Notes: generated by a model from the sequence alone, not told the origin. A stretch of 64,000 nucleotides of DNA from Betaproteobacteria bacterium (GCA_028292435.1 JAQGMI010000017.1:1-64000), one strand, 5' to 3'. Positions 18,185-26,523 are shown, counted from the first letter of the stretch. Numbers and translations: made by a program.

Positions 18185-18903
18185 GTGGTTTCCTTGGCTT
18201 GTTGCGTCTTCAGCATGTCGGCGAATTCCATCGCCGGTATCGCATTGCGCGGGCTGCGTGCGCGTTGTTCGTAGTACGCGATCGACGGTTTGTAGTCGAC
18301 GTAGACACGACGCAGTTCTTCAATCGCGCGCTCGTGCAGGTCGACGCGCAAATCGACTTCGTTGTAGGTGCGGTTGCCCCACAACACCATCGCCGCCGAG
18401 CGCTCGGGCAAGCGGGCTTTGCCGCCGACAATGCCGCCGGCGTCACGGCCCGCTTCGAGCGCCGCGAGTATTTGCTCGTCGAGTCCGGCTTCCGGATTCC
18501 GCTCGAAACCCGCTGCCATGGCGTCTAACACCTGCTCACGCGCCAGCATGTCGCCGAATACGACATAGCCGTTGCCCACGCGATGCCCGGCCCATTTGCG
18601 TAACTGAGCGCCAGAATGAACGATCGCGGTGTTTTCACGATCGACGATCGCGACCTGGCGATACGCGTTGTCGGGATCGTTGGCGATGAGTTCGGTCATC
18701 GCCTGGCCGGCCGTACGACCTTGAGCAAGCAGATTGATTGCAAGATAGTTATTGCGCGGCAGCGGATTGCCGAGCGTCAACGTGGCGCCGGTATTGGCGC
18801 GCACCGCGCCATCGCAATAGCGGCCGATCGCCATCGAATAACTCGCAATACCGATGCCGAACTGGCCGCTGCGCGGACAGCGGGCGATAATTGAATAGGT
18901 CAT
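18181..18903 (-). CDS. DUF1028 family protein, copy 1
   Basis: A 240-residue paralogue of the adjacent DUF1028 gene, with MTYSIIARCPRSGQFGIGIAS at the start, IVHSGAQLRKWAGHRVGNGYVVFGDML in the middle, and LEAGRDAGGIVGGKARLPERSAAM. It lies 78 bp downstream of the serine-glyoxylate-type aminotransferase and overlaps copy 2 by 4 bp. Two complete copies in tandem suggest either a heteromer or distinct substrates. The substrate is unknown; context points to peptide or amide breakdown. Confidence 0.85.
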   Translation of the reverse strand: MTYSIIARCPRSGQFGIGIASYSMAIGRYCDGAVRANTGATLTLGNPLPRNNYLAINLLAQGRTAGQAMTELIANDPDNAYRQVAIVDRENTAIVHSGAQLRKWAGHRVGNGYVVFGDMLAREQVLDAMAAGFERNPEAGLDEQILAALEAGRDAGGIVGGKARLPERSAAMVLWGNRTYNEVDLRVDLHERAIEELRRVYVDYKPSIAYYEQRARSPRNAIPAMEFADMLKTQQAKETT

Positions 18904-18981
18904 GCTGGATTCCCGGTTGAATGATTCGTCAAAACGAAAGCGTGGATTTCAATGAGGGCCACTCGATCGGCCGCCATCGCG

Positions 18982-20250
18982 CTAGGCTGCAATTTGCGTA
19001 TGGCCGCCCGGCGGTGCTTTATTTGTGCCGACGCCTGCGGGTTGGCTCGCGAAATATTCCATCGCGACCTGCACGCCGCTGGCCGCAAGCTTGATTCCGG
19101 AGAGCTTCAGCCCGATTTCGCAACCCATCAAAGTGGCGAGCACGGTGAGATCATTGCTGTTGCCGAGATGACCGATGCGAAACATGCGGCCCTTGACCTT
19201 GCCGAGACCGGTGCCGAGCGACATATCGAAGCGTTCATAGATCAGCCGTCGCACGGCATCGGCATCGATGTCGGGCGGGGTAATCACGCCGGTGAGCACC
19301 GGCGAATATACAGCGGGGTCGGCGCATTGAATCGGCAAGCCCCATGCGCGGACTGCAGCGCGCACACCGGCGGCCCACCGCTGATGGCGCGCAAACACGT
19401 TGTCCAGTCCCTCGCTTTGCAGCATGTCGAGCGATTCGGCAAGCCCGTACAGCAGATTGGTATTTGGCGTGTACGGCCAGTAGCCATCCGCGTTCATCGC
19501 AATGATTTCGTCCCACGCGAGGCAAGACCGCGGCAGTTTTGCCTGCTTCATCGCTTCAAGTGCTTTCGGCGAGACCGCATTGAAGCTGATGCCAGGCGGC
19601 AGCATCAATCCCTTTTGCGAGCCCGAGACAGTCACGTCCACGCCCCATTCGTCGTGGCGGTAATCGGCGCTCGCCAAACCCGAGATGGAATCCACCAGCA
19701 AGAGGGCAGGATGCCGCGCAGCGTCGATCGCCCGCCGTACTGCGGCGATATCTGACGTCGCGCCGGTGGAAGTTTCGTTGTGAACCACGCACACTGCTTT
19801 AATGCGGTGATCAATATCCTGGCGCAGGCGGTGCTCGATCAGTTCAGCCTGCACACCGTGGCGCCAACCGGCGACTCCGGGTAGAACCTCATCGGCGCCT
19901 TGCCAAGTGAGTACTTCGGGTGCGAGCCCGAGCCGCGTAGCCATCTTGACCCACAACCACGCGAAGTGCCCGGTCTCATACATGAGAACGTGATCGCCGG
20001 GGCTCAGCGTGTTGGACAGCGCGGCTTCCCACGCGCCGGTGCCCGTAGCCGGATAAATGATCACGGGATGGCGCGTCTTGAAAATTTTCTTGATATCCGC
20101 GAGCAGTTTCAATCCCAGCGCCGCGAACTCAGGTCCGCGGTGATCGATCGTGGGCAGGCTGATTGCGCGCAGTATCCGGTCCGGGACGGGACTGGGTCCC
20201 GGAATTTGCAGCAGATGACGGCCGGACGGATGGAAGTCGAGGTTCAGCAT
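18982..20250 (-). CDS. Serine/alanine--glyoxylate aminotransferase family protein
   Basis: A 422-residue class V PLP transaminase. It begins HLLQIPGPSPVPDRILRAISLPTIDHRGPEF, the standard SGAT/AGAT opening. LLLVDSISGLASADYRHDEWGVD holds the PLP-contacting Asp, and the Schiff-base Lys is in VSGSQKGLMLPPG. The family converts serine or alanine plus glyoxylate to glycine plus a keto acid. It is the first gene of the minus-strand cluster, facing away from the LysR regulator across 282 bp, and is probably the promoter-proximal regulated gene. Confidence 0.88.
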   Translation of the reverse strand: MLNLDFHPSGRHLLQIPGPSPVPDRILRAISLPTIDHRGPEFAALGLKLLADIKKIFKTRHPVIIYPATGTGAWEAALSNTLSPGDHVLMYETGHFAWLWVKMATRLGLAPEVLTWQGADEVLPGVAGWRHGVQAELIEHRLRQDIDHRIKAVCVVHNETSTGATSDIAAVRRAIDAARHPALLLVDSISGLASADYRHDEWGVDVTVSGSQKGLMLPPGISFNAVSPKALEAMKQAKLPRSCLAWDEIIAMNADGYWPYTPNTNLLYGLAESLDMLQSEGLDNVFARHQRWAAGVRAAVRAWGLPIQCADPAVYSPVLTGVITPPDIDADAVRRLIYERFDMSLGTGLGKVKGRMFRIGHLGNSNDLTVLATLMGCEIGLKLSGIKLAASGVQVAMEYFASQPAGVGTNKAPPGGHTQIAA

Positions 20251-20532
20251 GAGATATCTTTCAGCGCGCTAATGAGGTAAATGATGATGGCGTAAAACAC
20301 GATGAGCCTGCCAATGCGAACTGTTTCCGCCGCGGTCCCGGCAGCGGGTGCATCGATGCCGCGCGACGGGGCGGCGGGTATCGCGTCATAATCCCGCAAC
20401 CGGCCGGGTCGTTTGGCAGGCGGTGCGCGGTGCGTTGCGCATCCGGAAAGAGGCGTGCAAACATCAATGGATCGATACTGCTACTGCGGGAAACAGAATG
20501 GAAATGAATTAAATGAATAGCGGGAATTCCGT

Positions 20533-21429
20533 ATGAGCATAGACCTCGATTTGCGCCGGCTCAGGCTGTTTGTCGAAGTGGTGCGGCAAGGGGGATTTTC
20601 GCAAGCCGCGAAGGTGGTCTTTGCGACGCAGCCGACGGTCAGCAAGGCGGTCAAGCAACTCGAGGACGAACTGGGCATGCCGCTGCTCGTGCGCGTCGGC
20701 CAACGCAGCGAACTGACAACGGCGGGGAAGGCGGTCTATCGCCGTGCGCTCGGCCTGCTTACCGAAAGCGGTGACCTGATCACCGAGCTCGACGAATTGC
20801 GCGGACTCAAGCGTGGCACCCTGCGCATCGGATTTCCGCGGCTCGGCAGCAGCGCATTGTTCGCGCCATTGTACGTCTCGTACCGCCGGCGTTATCCCGA
20901 TGTCGAGGTGGATATTGCTATACAGGACAGCAAAGACCTCGAAGAGCTGCTGCGCGCAGGCGAGCTCGACATCGCCGCGCTCGCATACCCGATATCGCCG
21001 GATTTCGATTCGCAGGACGTGCGCACGGAGCCGTTGGTCGTGCTGCTGCCGCCCGACCACGCGCTCGCCGGACGCAAGTCGATCAAGCTCGCGAGCCTCG
21101 CCAACTTTCCGCTGATTCTGTTTGACGAGGCGAAGGTCAATGAAATGATACTCAAAGCGTGTGCTGACGAAGGCATCTCCCCGAAAATCGCCGCGCACAG
21201 CAGCCAGGCCGATTTCATCGTCGAACTCGTGGCTGCCGGATTCGGTATCGGATTTCTGCCGCGCATGATTGCGGAAAGCCGGCCGCCACGTTCCGTGCGC
21301 CATGCGTTGCTCGACAATGCCAAATGCCGGTGGCGCGTCGCGCTTGCATGGCGTCGCGGCGGCTTTCTGTCGCATGCCGCGCATGCCTGGCTCGCGCATG
21401 CGCGCGAGGACCAGGTCAAAAAAGCTTGA
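20533..21429 (+). CDS. LysR family transcriptional regulator
   Basis: A 298-residue regulator. The winged helix-turn-helix spans residues 6-64 (LRRLRLFVEVVRQGGFSQAA, QPTVSKAVKQLEDELG), followed by a periplasmic-binding-protein-like effector domain (GTLRIGFPRLGSSALFAPL onwards). LysR proteins commonly control a divergent operon in response to a pathway metabolite. The 282-bp intergenic region to the aminotransferase at 20250 is the expected operator region, and the minus-strand catabolic cluster is the likely target. It is not obviously related to the metal cluster that follows. Confidence 0.9.
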   Translation: MSIDLDLRRLRLFVEVVRQGGFSQAAKVVFATQPTVSKAVKQLEDELGMPLLVRVGQRSELTTAGKAVYRRALGLLTESGDLITELDELRGLKRGTLRIGFPRLGSSALFAPLYVSYRRRYPDVEVDIAIQDSKDLEELLRAGELDIAALAYPISPDFDSQDVRTEPLVVLLPPDHALAGRKSIKLASLANFPLILFDEAKVNEMILKACADEGISPKIAAHSSQADFIVELVAAGFGIGFLPRMIAESRPPRSVRHALLDNAKCRWRVALAWRRGGFLSHAAHAWLAHAREDQVKKA

Positions 21430-21570
21430 ACGTCGGTATGGCTTTGTCCCGCTTGTAATACTTTAGTCGCCTGCATCACTTCCCGGCTTTTTTCAGGTTG
21501 CTCGCGGCGCGAGCGCTGCTGATTCGTCATGTTTTACTGCCGGCGCGAGAGGTCTGCCCGGCCCCGGAAA

Positions 21571-21586
21571 ATTACGAAATCGTAAT
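21571..21586. promoter_or_regulatory. Metal-response palindrome 1 (ATTACG-N4-CGTAAT)
   Basis: A perfect inverted repeat, ATTACGAAATCGTAAT, 108 bp before the first CzcE-like gene. Related palindromes occur at 24314, 24587 and 26585, each in an upstream region of the metal cluster. The form fits the binding boxes I recall for CopR/CusR-type regulators (TGACA-N5-GTAAT), and the CusR-like regulator at 22080 is the obvious binder. A -10-like CAACAT is centred 44 bp downstream of the repeat's centre. Confidence 0.6.
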
Positions 21587-21694
21587 GTCGCGGTAAGTCT
21601 GCCGACAGCGCGTGACGCTCAACATGGCGTCACTATCGGATGGTCCGATAGGTAGCAAATCCAACCGTTAGCAAACATTATTAAGGAGATTCAC

Positions 21695-21991
21695 ATGAAA
21701 AGCATCATTCGTATCGGCACTGCCGCAGCCGCACTTGCAGTTGCGATGACATTGGCGCCGGCGGCATATTCCGCCGACGAGACTGTCAAGATCACCCCGG
21801 CCACCCATTCAGTTGGCGTGTACCGCGGCGATACCGTCAAGTTCACTGACGTGCAGACGGGCCAAAGTTTTAACGCTCGCTTTGACTCGGCAACGCCAAC
21901 CGATCTGAACCAGATCGCGCCGGCCGGTGCACTGGGCGACCAGCATGTCACCGTGTATGTCTGGGACCAAGTCGGCGAGGCCAATGGCTAA
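21695..21991 (+). CDS. CzcE-like periplasmic metal-binding protein, copy 1
   Basis: A 98-residue secreted protein with a signal peptide ending AAYSA. The mature part (VKITPATHSVGVYRGDTVKF, NQIAPAGALGDQHVTVYVWD) matches the CzcE type of small periplasmic proteins that in Cupriavidus bind copper and are made under metal stress. AAGGAG lies 8 bp before the ATG. It is preceded by palindrome 1 and followed by a strong terminator, so it is expected to be an abundant monocistronic product. A diverged copy lies at 24698. Few His residues are visible, so the metal-binding mode may differ from CzcE. Confidence 0.72.
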   Translation: MKSIIRIGTAAAALAVAMTLAPAAYSADETVKITPATHSVGVYRGDTVKFTDVQTGQSFNARFDSATPTDLNQIAPAGALGDQHVTVYVWDQVGEANG

Positions 21992-22011
21992 GTGCTGAAC
22001 TACCTGCAATC

Positions 22012-22041
22012 AAGGTGTCACGGGTCAGTGACACCTTTTTT
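22012..22041 (+). terminator. Rho-independent terminator after CzcE-like gene 1
   Basis: A perfect 10-bp stem (AAGGTGTCAC and GTGACACCTT), a 6-base loop (GGGTCA) and a run of six T form a textbook terminator 21 bp after the CzcE-like stop. It separates that gene from the two-component system, which starts about 40 bp later and would then depend on read-through or on a weak promoter in this short gap. Confidence 0.85.
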
Positions 22042-22079
22042 GCTTTCCGCAGCCGGCGCCTGATATGCTAAATCCAACC

Positions 22080-22751
22080 ATGCGAATCCTCGTCGTCGAA
22101 GATGAGTCGAAGACTGCCTGCTATCTGCGCAAGGGGCTGACTGAGAGCGGCTTTAATGTGGATGTGGCCAGCAATGGCAATGATGGGGCGCATCTGGCGC
22201 TGACTGAAGATTACGACCTGATACTGCTCGACGTCATGCTGCCGGGCAGCGATGGCTGGTCGATATTGCAGTCGTTACGCCGCACCCGGCAGACACCAGT
22301 TTTGTTTTTAACGGCGAAGGGCACGGTCGAAGACCGCGTCAAAGGTCTGGAACTCGGGGCCGACGACTATCTCGTCAAGCCGTTTGCCTTTTCCGAACTG
22401 CTGGCGCGGGTGCGCTCGATTCTGCGGCGGGGAACGGCGCGGCAGCCCGACGTGCTGCAGGTGGCGGACCTCATGATCGATCTGCCACGGCATCGCGTAT
22501 GCCGCGGCGACGAGCGTATCGATCTGACCGCCAAAGAATTCAACCTGCTGCTGCTGCTGACGCGGCGCGCGGGCGAAGTCCTGTCGCGCACGCTGATCGC
22601 GGAGCAGGTGTGGGACATGAATTTCGACAGCGACACCAATGTGGTCGACGTCGCGATCCGCCGCTTGCGCGCTAAGGTCGACGATCCATTCGAGCGCAAG
22701 CTGATCCACAACGTCCGGGGCGTTGGTTACGTACTGGAAGACCGGCAATAG
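22080..22751 (+). CDS. OmpR-family response regulator (CusR/CopR/CzcR type)
   Basis: A 223-residue regulator: receiver domain 1-112 ([18 protein letters not shown], phosphoacceptor Asp in [14 protein letters not shown], Lys in [11 protein letters not shown]) and a C-terminal winged helix ([40 protein letters not shown]). The [13 protein letters not shown] linker and [10 protein letters not shown] opening are typical of heavy-metal regulators. ATG 22080 matches family N-termini; ATG 22065 is an in-frame alternative. One base separates its stop from the kinase ATG. It is the natural candidate to bind the four palindromes of this cluster. Confidence 0.9.
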   Translation: MRILVVEDESKTACYLRKGLTESGFNVDVASNGNDGAHLALTEDYDLILLDVMLPGSDGWSILQSLRRTRQTPVLFLTAKGTVEDRVKGLELGADDYLVKPFAFSELLARVRSILRRGTARQPDVLQVADLMIDLPRHRVCRGDERIDLTAKEFNLLLLLTRRAGEVLSRTLIAEQVWDMNFDSDTNVVDVAIRRLRAKVDDPFERKLIHNVRGVGYVLEDRQ

Positions 22752-22752
22752 C

Positions 22753-24177
22753 ATGGGGCCGCGGGTGGATTTTCGCCGCTGGTCCATCACCTCGCGATTG
22801 ACTTTCCTGTTCGCGGTCAGCTCTTTGGTGCTGGTCGCCGTGCTCGGCATCTATTTATACCAGGCGAGCGACGACCAGCTCGATCACGAGATCACGGAGC
22901 TGCTTGCTGACATGGTCGATTCCGCCCGCGCGATTGTCGCCCGGCAGGAGGACGCCGCTGCGCTCATGCGTCCGCATTTCTGGAACAGCTTCAGCGAGGT
23001 GGACAGCCGCCTTCACGTGCGCATCACTGATGAACAAGACAAAGTACTGGTGGCGACATCCGCACTGGATATTCCCGCCGCGCAGTTGCCCCCGCCGGCC
23101 GCCAACGGTGAGCGCGCCAACAAACCGGTGTCGTTGAGCGCATCCGGCGGCCGTCGCTACCGGGTGGTGTCGGGCGTTGGCGCGTTCGGGGTGGCCGGCG
23201 AGTATCCGGTGCGTATCGTTCTCGCGCTCGATGTAACCGCCGAGCAGCGGCGCCTGGGTGCTTATCACCGGACTTTGTTCGGTGCGCTGCTAGTCGGTGC
23301 ATTGAGCGCCGCCGCACTTGGCTACTTCATCGTTCGCCGCGGACTCGCGCCTCTGCGGCGAATTGCGAAGCGGGCGAGCGAAATTACCTCGGCGCGGCTG
23401 GAAAAGAAACTGGCGCTCGACGATGCCCCCGCCGAACTCCGCGACCTCGTTGCCGCTTTTAATGGAATGCTCGACCGGCTCCATGATTCATTCTCACGCC
23501 TGTCGCAGTTTTCTTCCGACATCGCCCATGAGCTGCGCACCCCGGTCAATAACCTCATGGGGGAAGCGCAGGTCGCGTTGTCGCGGGCACGCACCGCGCA
23601 GGAATATCGCGAGGCGCTTGAGTCTATCGTCGAGGAATATGAGCGCCTGTCGCGGATGATTGAAAGCATGCTGTTCCTCGCGCGCGCGGACGATCCGCAA
23701 ACCAAAATCTCGGCCGTGCCAATCGACGCCCGCGTTGAGCTCGAGAAAATTTGCGAGTTTTATGAGGTCGTCGCCGACGACTCCGGGGTGAGCTTGCGCT
23801 GCGACGGCAATGGAACGATTTTTGCCGATCCTTTGCTGTTCCGCCGCGCGATTGGCAACCTGCTCTCCAATGCGCTGCGGCATACGCCGCGCGATGGCGA
23901 AATCGTGCTCGAAGTGCACATGGAACGCGACGGCGCGGCGACCACGACGGTGACTAATCCGGGCGCCGGCATCGCCGCTCAGCATCTCGTCAAGATCTTC
24001 GACCGCTTGTACCGGATCGATACGTCGCGCGAAAAAACAATCGAGGGCTCCGGACTCGGACTCGCAATCGTCAAGTCGATCATGGAGCTGCATCGCGGCA
24101 CCGTGAACGTTACGAGCACGCCCGGCGGACTGACTGTTTTCAGGCTGCGCTTCCCGCCCGTTGATGCGTCCGCCTGA
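22753..24177 (+). CDS. Heavy-metal sensor histidine kinase (CusS/CzcS type)
   Basis: A 474-residue membrane kinase: TM1 about 15-35, a periplasmic sensor about 36-170, TM2 about 172-192, HAMP, H-box FSSDIAHELRTPVNNLMGEAQ, N-box NLLSNALRHTPRDG and GSGLGLAIVKSIMELHRG. These match the heavy-metal sensor kinase family, which detects periplasmic copper, silver, zinc or cadmium. The ATG at 22753 is one base past the regulator's stop; the longer TTG frame lies inside that gene. The sensor segment is poor in His and Met, so the metal cannot be named. Confidence 0.9.
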   Translation: MGPRVDFRRWSITSRLTFLFAVSSLVLVAVLGIYLYQASDDQLDHEITELLADMVDSARAIVARQEDAAALMRPHFWNSFSEVDSRLHVRITDEQDKVLVATSALDIPAAQLPPPAANGERANKPVSLSASGGRRYRVVSGVGAFGVAGEYPVRIVLALDVTAEQRRLGAYHRTLFGALLVGALSAAALGYFIVRRGLAPLRRIAKRASEITSARLEKKLALDDAPAELRDLVAAFNGMLDRLHDSFSRLSQFSSDIAHELRTPVNNLMGEAQVALSRARTAQEYREALESIVEEYERLSRMIESMLFLARADDPQTKISAVPIDARVELEKICEFYEVVADDSGVSLRCDGNGTIFADPLLFRRAIGNLLSNALRHTPRDGEIVLEVHMERDGAATTTVTNPGAGIAAQHLVKIFDRLYRIDTSREKTIEGSGLGLAIVKSIMELHRGTVNVTSTPGGLTVFRLRFPPVDASA

Positions 24178-24313
24178 CGGCGGACACGTCTCGCAATAAT
24201 CCAACCGAGTTAATTCAGGATTGACGTGTCAGTCCGGGCTGCGCTCGCGCGTGACCATGGCGTGGCGCGCGCCGGTATTTTCGCTCGCGTTTGCGATCAG
24301 GTAATCGCCTGGA

Positions 24314-24329
24314 ATGACAAAAAAGTAAT
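24314..24329. promoter_or_regulatory. Metal-response palindrome 2 (imperfect)
   Basis: ATGACAAAAAAGTAAT fits TGACA-N5-GTAAT and is the least symmetric of the four related sites. It lies 115 bp before the 42-aa lipoprotein gene. A -10-like CACTAT (24363-24368) is centred 44 bp from the site's centre, the same spacing as at the other sites. Confidence 0.5.
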
Positions 24330-24444
24330 TTTCCGGTCAGCAGTTCGTCAGTGCAGACCCTGCACTATGAGCATGCCAATCAAATGAGTTGATCGGCCGC
24401 GTCGAATCCAACGCGCATTTGAACCAACATGCAAGGAGATAGCT

Positions 24445-24573
24445 ATGAGCACGAAATACTTGAAATCCCTGATCGCCGTTGCGCTACTGGCGGCGCTTGC
24501 GGGTTGTGCGACCGAAGGGGCGAGTTATTCCCCGGATTACCCGTCGAGCGCTTCGGGCGAAGCAGTAGGTTGA
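24445..24573 (+). CDS. Small lipoprotein (42 aa)
   Basis: This short gene has an excellent AAGGAG site (24433-24438) six bases before its ATG. The product starts MSTKYLKSLIAVALLAALAGC, a complete lipoprotein signal with lipobox LAGC, so Cys21 would be lipidated and the mature peptide is only about 22 residues (ATEGASYSPDYPSSASGEAVG after the Cys). It sits between metal-response palindromes 2 and 3, so it is probably metal-induced. I do not recognise a family. Tyr, Ser and acidic residues dominate the mature part, with no His or Met metal ligands. Confidence 0.7.
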   Translation: MSTKYLKSLIAVALLAALAGCATEGASYSPDYPSSASGEAVG

Positions 24574-24584
24574 TGCAGGCCGGT

Positions 24585-24604
24585 GCATTACAGAAATGTA
24601 ATGC
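24585..24604. promoter_or_regulatory. Metal-response palindrome 3 (GCATTACA-N4-TGTAATGC)
   Basis: A perfect repeat with 8-bp arms, the longest of the four, 94 bp upstream of CzcE-like gene 2. A -10-like CAGCAT lies centred 44 bp downstream. It overlaps nothing coding and begins 12 bp after the lipoprotein stop, so CzcE-like gene 2 seems to have its own regulated promoter. Confidence 0.6.
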
Positions 24605-24697
24605 CCGGGTCAGCATTCCGATGGCATCAAAGCTTCAGCATTGCATATGCCGGCGGGATTTCCCCGCAGGCAGTGTCAACTAACCAAGGAGATGAAC

Positions 24698-25051
24698 ATG
24701 AAATCGTTTATTCGCAACAGTGTAGTAACCGCGGTCCTGATGGCGACTTTGTCAGGTGTGGGCCATGCGGCGTATCTGCCGCCGTCGTTTCATGACTTCG
24801 GGCAGGCCTCAGACAGCCAATATCCCGGCCGCATTATCAAGATAAAGCCGGACACCCGATCGATTGGCGTCTATCGACTGGAGACCGTGAAATTCGTCGA
24901 CGAGCAAACCGGCAAGAGCTTCACGTGGAAGTTCGATACGCTGCACGCCGGTAATTTTCCCCTCCGCGACATCGCTCCTGCCGGGACGCTCGGCGACCAG
25001 GCCGTACAGGCGTACGTCTGGGACAGCCCAAGCAACGACAGTCAGCCGTAA
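24698..25051 (+). CDS. CzcE-like periplasmic protein, copy 2
   Basis: A 117-residue secreted protein; the leader ends GVGHAA. The mature core repeats the copy-1 pattern: IKPDTRSIGVYRLETVKFVDEQ, SFTWKFDT, then IAPAGTLGDQAVQAYVWD. SFTWKFDT is closer to CzcE than copy 1 is. Start chosen at 24698, six bases after AAGGAG; ATG 24692 is also in frame. It is followed at about 118 bp by the COG4280-like membrane protein. Function is inferred from family and from the adjacent metal sensor. Confidence 0.72.
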   Translation: MKSFIRNSVVTAVLMATLSGVGHAAYLPPSFHDFGQASDSQYPGRIIKIKPDTRSIGVYRLETVKFVDEQTGKSFTWKFDTLHAGNFPLRDIAPAGTLGDQAVQAYVWDSPSNDSQP

Positions 25052-25169
25052 CGGCGCGCGGCCTGTGGGCTCGCGTAGTCAGGGCGCCATTTGTCAGTTG
25101 CCCTGCACCGAGCCCCGGGCCACGCCTTACCTGAATCCATTTTCTTATCGTTGAACAGGAGTCTATCAA

Positions 25170-25925
25170 ATGCTTGACGTGGTACATGCCGGACCTTCAA
25201 TCGCGGCTGCGTTCGCCGGCTCGATGGTGGAAGCGGTGGAAGCGATGACGATAGTCCTCGCGGTTGGAACCGTGCGCGGCTGGCGTTCCGCGCTCACCGG
25301 CGCCGCGGCCGGTTTAGCTGTACTTGCGCTCGTGGTTATCATTTTCGGCCCGGCGATTGCGCGAATCCCGATCGGGCTCATGCAAATTATGATCGGCTCG
25401 CTGCTGGTGCTCTTTGGATTGCGCTGGCTGCGCAAGGCGATTCTGCGTTCTGCCGGCGTCATTCCGCTGCACGATGAAGATGCGGCATTTGCGCGTGAAA
25501 GTCACTCCATGCGCAGCGCCGCGTCGTCCGCGGGTCAGGTGTGGGACCCGATCGCGATTGCGACCGCTTTCAAGGCGATCCTTCTCGAAGGCACCGAGGT
25601 TGTCGTGATCGTTATCGGCGTCGGCGCGGTTGGTGGGCTGCTCGTGCCGGCGAGCGTCGGCGCGCTGGCGGCGTGCGTGCTCGTCTCGGCTGTCGGCGTA
25701 CTCGCGCATCGACCGTTGGCGCGCGTGCCTGAAAACTCGCTCAAATTCGCGGTTGGCCTGCTGATCTCGGCGTTCGGCCTGTTCTGGTTTGGCGAGGGTC
25801 TCGGCGTCGTCTGGCCATACAAAGACGCCGCGATCCTGGGCATCGCCGCGATCCTGTTAATTGTTTCATGGCTTACGGTTCGCCTCGCGCGGCGCGCGAC
25901 CCGGCCACAAGCCATTCTGTCTTAG
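25170..25925 (+). CDS. COG4280-like multi-pass membrane protein
   Basis: A 251-residue integral membrane protein with about seven hydrophobic helices. Two halves repeat an acidic intramembrane motif: SMVEAVEAMTIVLAVG (residues 19-34) and ILLEGTEVVVIVIGVG (about 140-155). This E-x2-E / EGTE arrangement recalls cation transporters such as UPF0016/GDT1 and FTR1, and suggests metal-ion transport, though the family is uncharacterised. AGGAG lies 8 bp before the ATG. It stands between CzcE-like gene 2 and two tiny membrane proteins, which supports a metal-related role by context only. Confidence 0.7.
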   Translation: MLDVVHAGPSIAAAFAGSMVEAVEAMTIVLAVGTVRGWRSALTGAAAGLAVLALVVIIFGPAIARIPIGLMQIMIGSLLVLFGLRWLRKAILRSAGVIPLHDEDAAFARESHSMRSAASSAGQVWDPIAIATAFKAILLEGTEVVVIVIGVGAVGGLLVPASVGALAACVLVSAVGVLAHRPLARVPENSLKFAVGLLISAFGLFWFGEGLGVVWPYKDAAILGIAAILLIVSWLTVRLARRATRPQAILS

Positions 25926-25937
25926 GAGCCGGAAAAC

Positions 25938-26147
25938 ATGGACACGGTAATCAAAATCGGCCGCGAGTTGATCGGGCTTTTCGTCGATGACGGCAGTCTG
26001 GCCCTCGCGGTCGTGGGTCTGCTGGGCGCAATCGCTTTGCTGATGCATGCAGGATTAATAGACGTCGGCCTCGCCGCATTTCTGCTGGTTGCGGGAAGTA
26101 TTGCGGCGCTGGTCGAAAACGTTGTCCGCAGCATTCGACAGAAATAG
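25938..26147 (+). CDS. Small membrane protein (69 aa)
   Basis: The product has two hydrophobic segments (LALAVVGLLGAIALLMHAGLI and VGLAAFLLVAGSIAAL) in 69 residues, with a Lys/Arg-rich C-terminus (RSIRQK). AGGAG precedes its ATG and it begins 12 bp after the COG4280-like gene, so it may be an accessory subunit of that transporter. I recognise no family. Confidence 0.6.
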   Translation: MDTVIKIGRELIGLFVDDGSLALAVVGLLGAIALLMHAGLIDVGLAAFLLVAGSIAALVENVVRSIRQK

Positions 26148-26223
26148 TGACCGAAATCTCATGTGGCTTTGAGTATGAAGCAGTCGCCGGATAATTATGG
26201 CCGCCGGTGTGTTGATCACTTGA

Positions 26224-26523
26224 ATGATGTCTGACAGCAGACTTTCGGACCATATTCTCCCGACGTCCGCGACGATGGTAGGCGTGTGCATGACGCTCAT
26301 CAGCATTCTGACGCTGAGCAAGCGCGCCGGCCTCAGCGCTTATGTTGATGAAATGCTGGCCGTGGACAGTGCAATTTTCATGCTGAGCTGCATATTTTCG
26401 TACCTGTCCATTCGCGCCGTTCGCCACAGAGCCCGGCGTGAATCGGTCGCCGACATCCTCTTTCTGATCGGGCTCGTGCTGATGGTTGTCGCCGCGTTTG
26501 TCCTGGCATTCGAATTGATTTAA
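26224..26523 (+). CDS. Small membrane protein (99 aa)
   Basis: A 99-residue protein with three predicted helices (residues about 15-33, 47-62 and 78-97). The central charged stretch is VRHRARRESVADI. It has the look of two- or three-helix stress membrane proteins common in metal clusters, but I cannot name the family. No strong ribosome site precedes either start ATG (26224 or 26227), so expression strength is uncertain. It is the last gene before palindrome 4. Confidence 0.55.
   Translation: MMSDSRLSDHILPTSATMVGVCMTLISILTLSKRAGLSAYVDEMLAVDSAIFMLSCIFSYLSIRAVRHRARRESVADILFLIGLVLMVVAAFVLAFELI

Noticed and set aside
24429-24683. 84-codon frame over the small lipoprotein
   Set aside because: The frame starting at 24445 has the correctly spaced AAGGAG site and a complete lipobox; the longer frame has neither.
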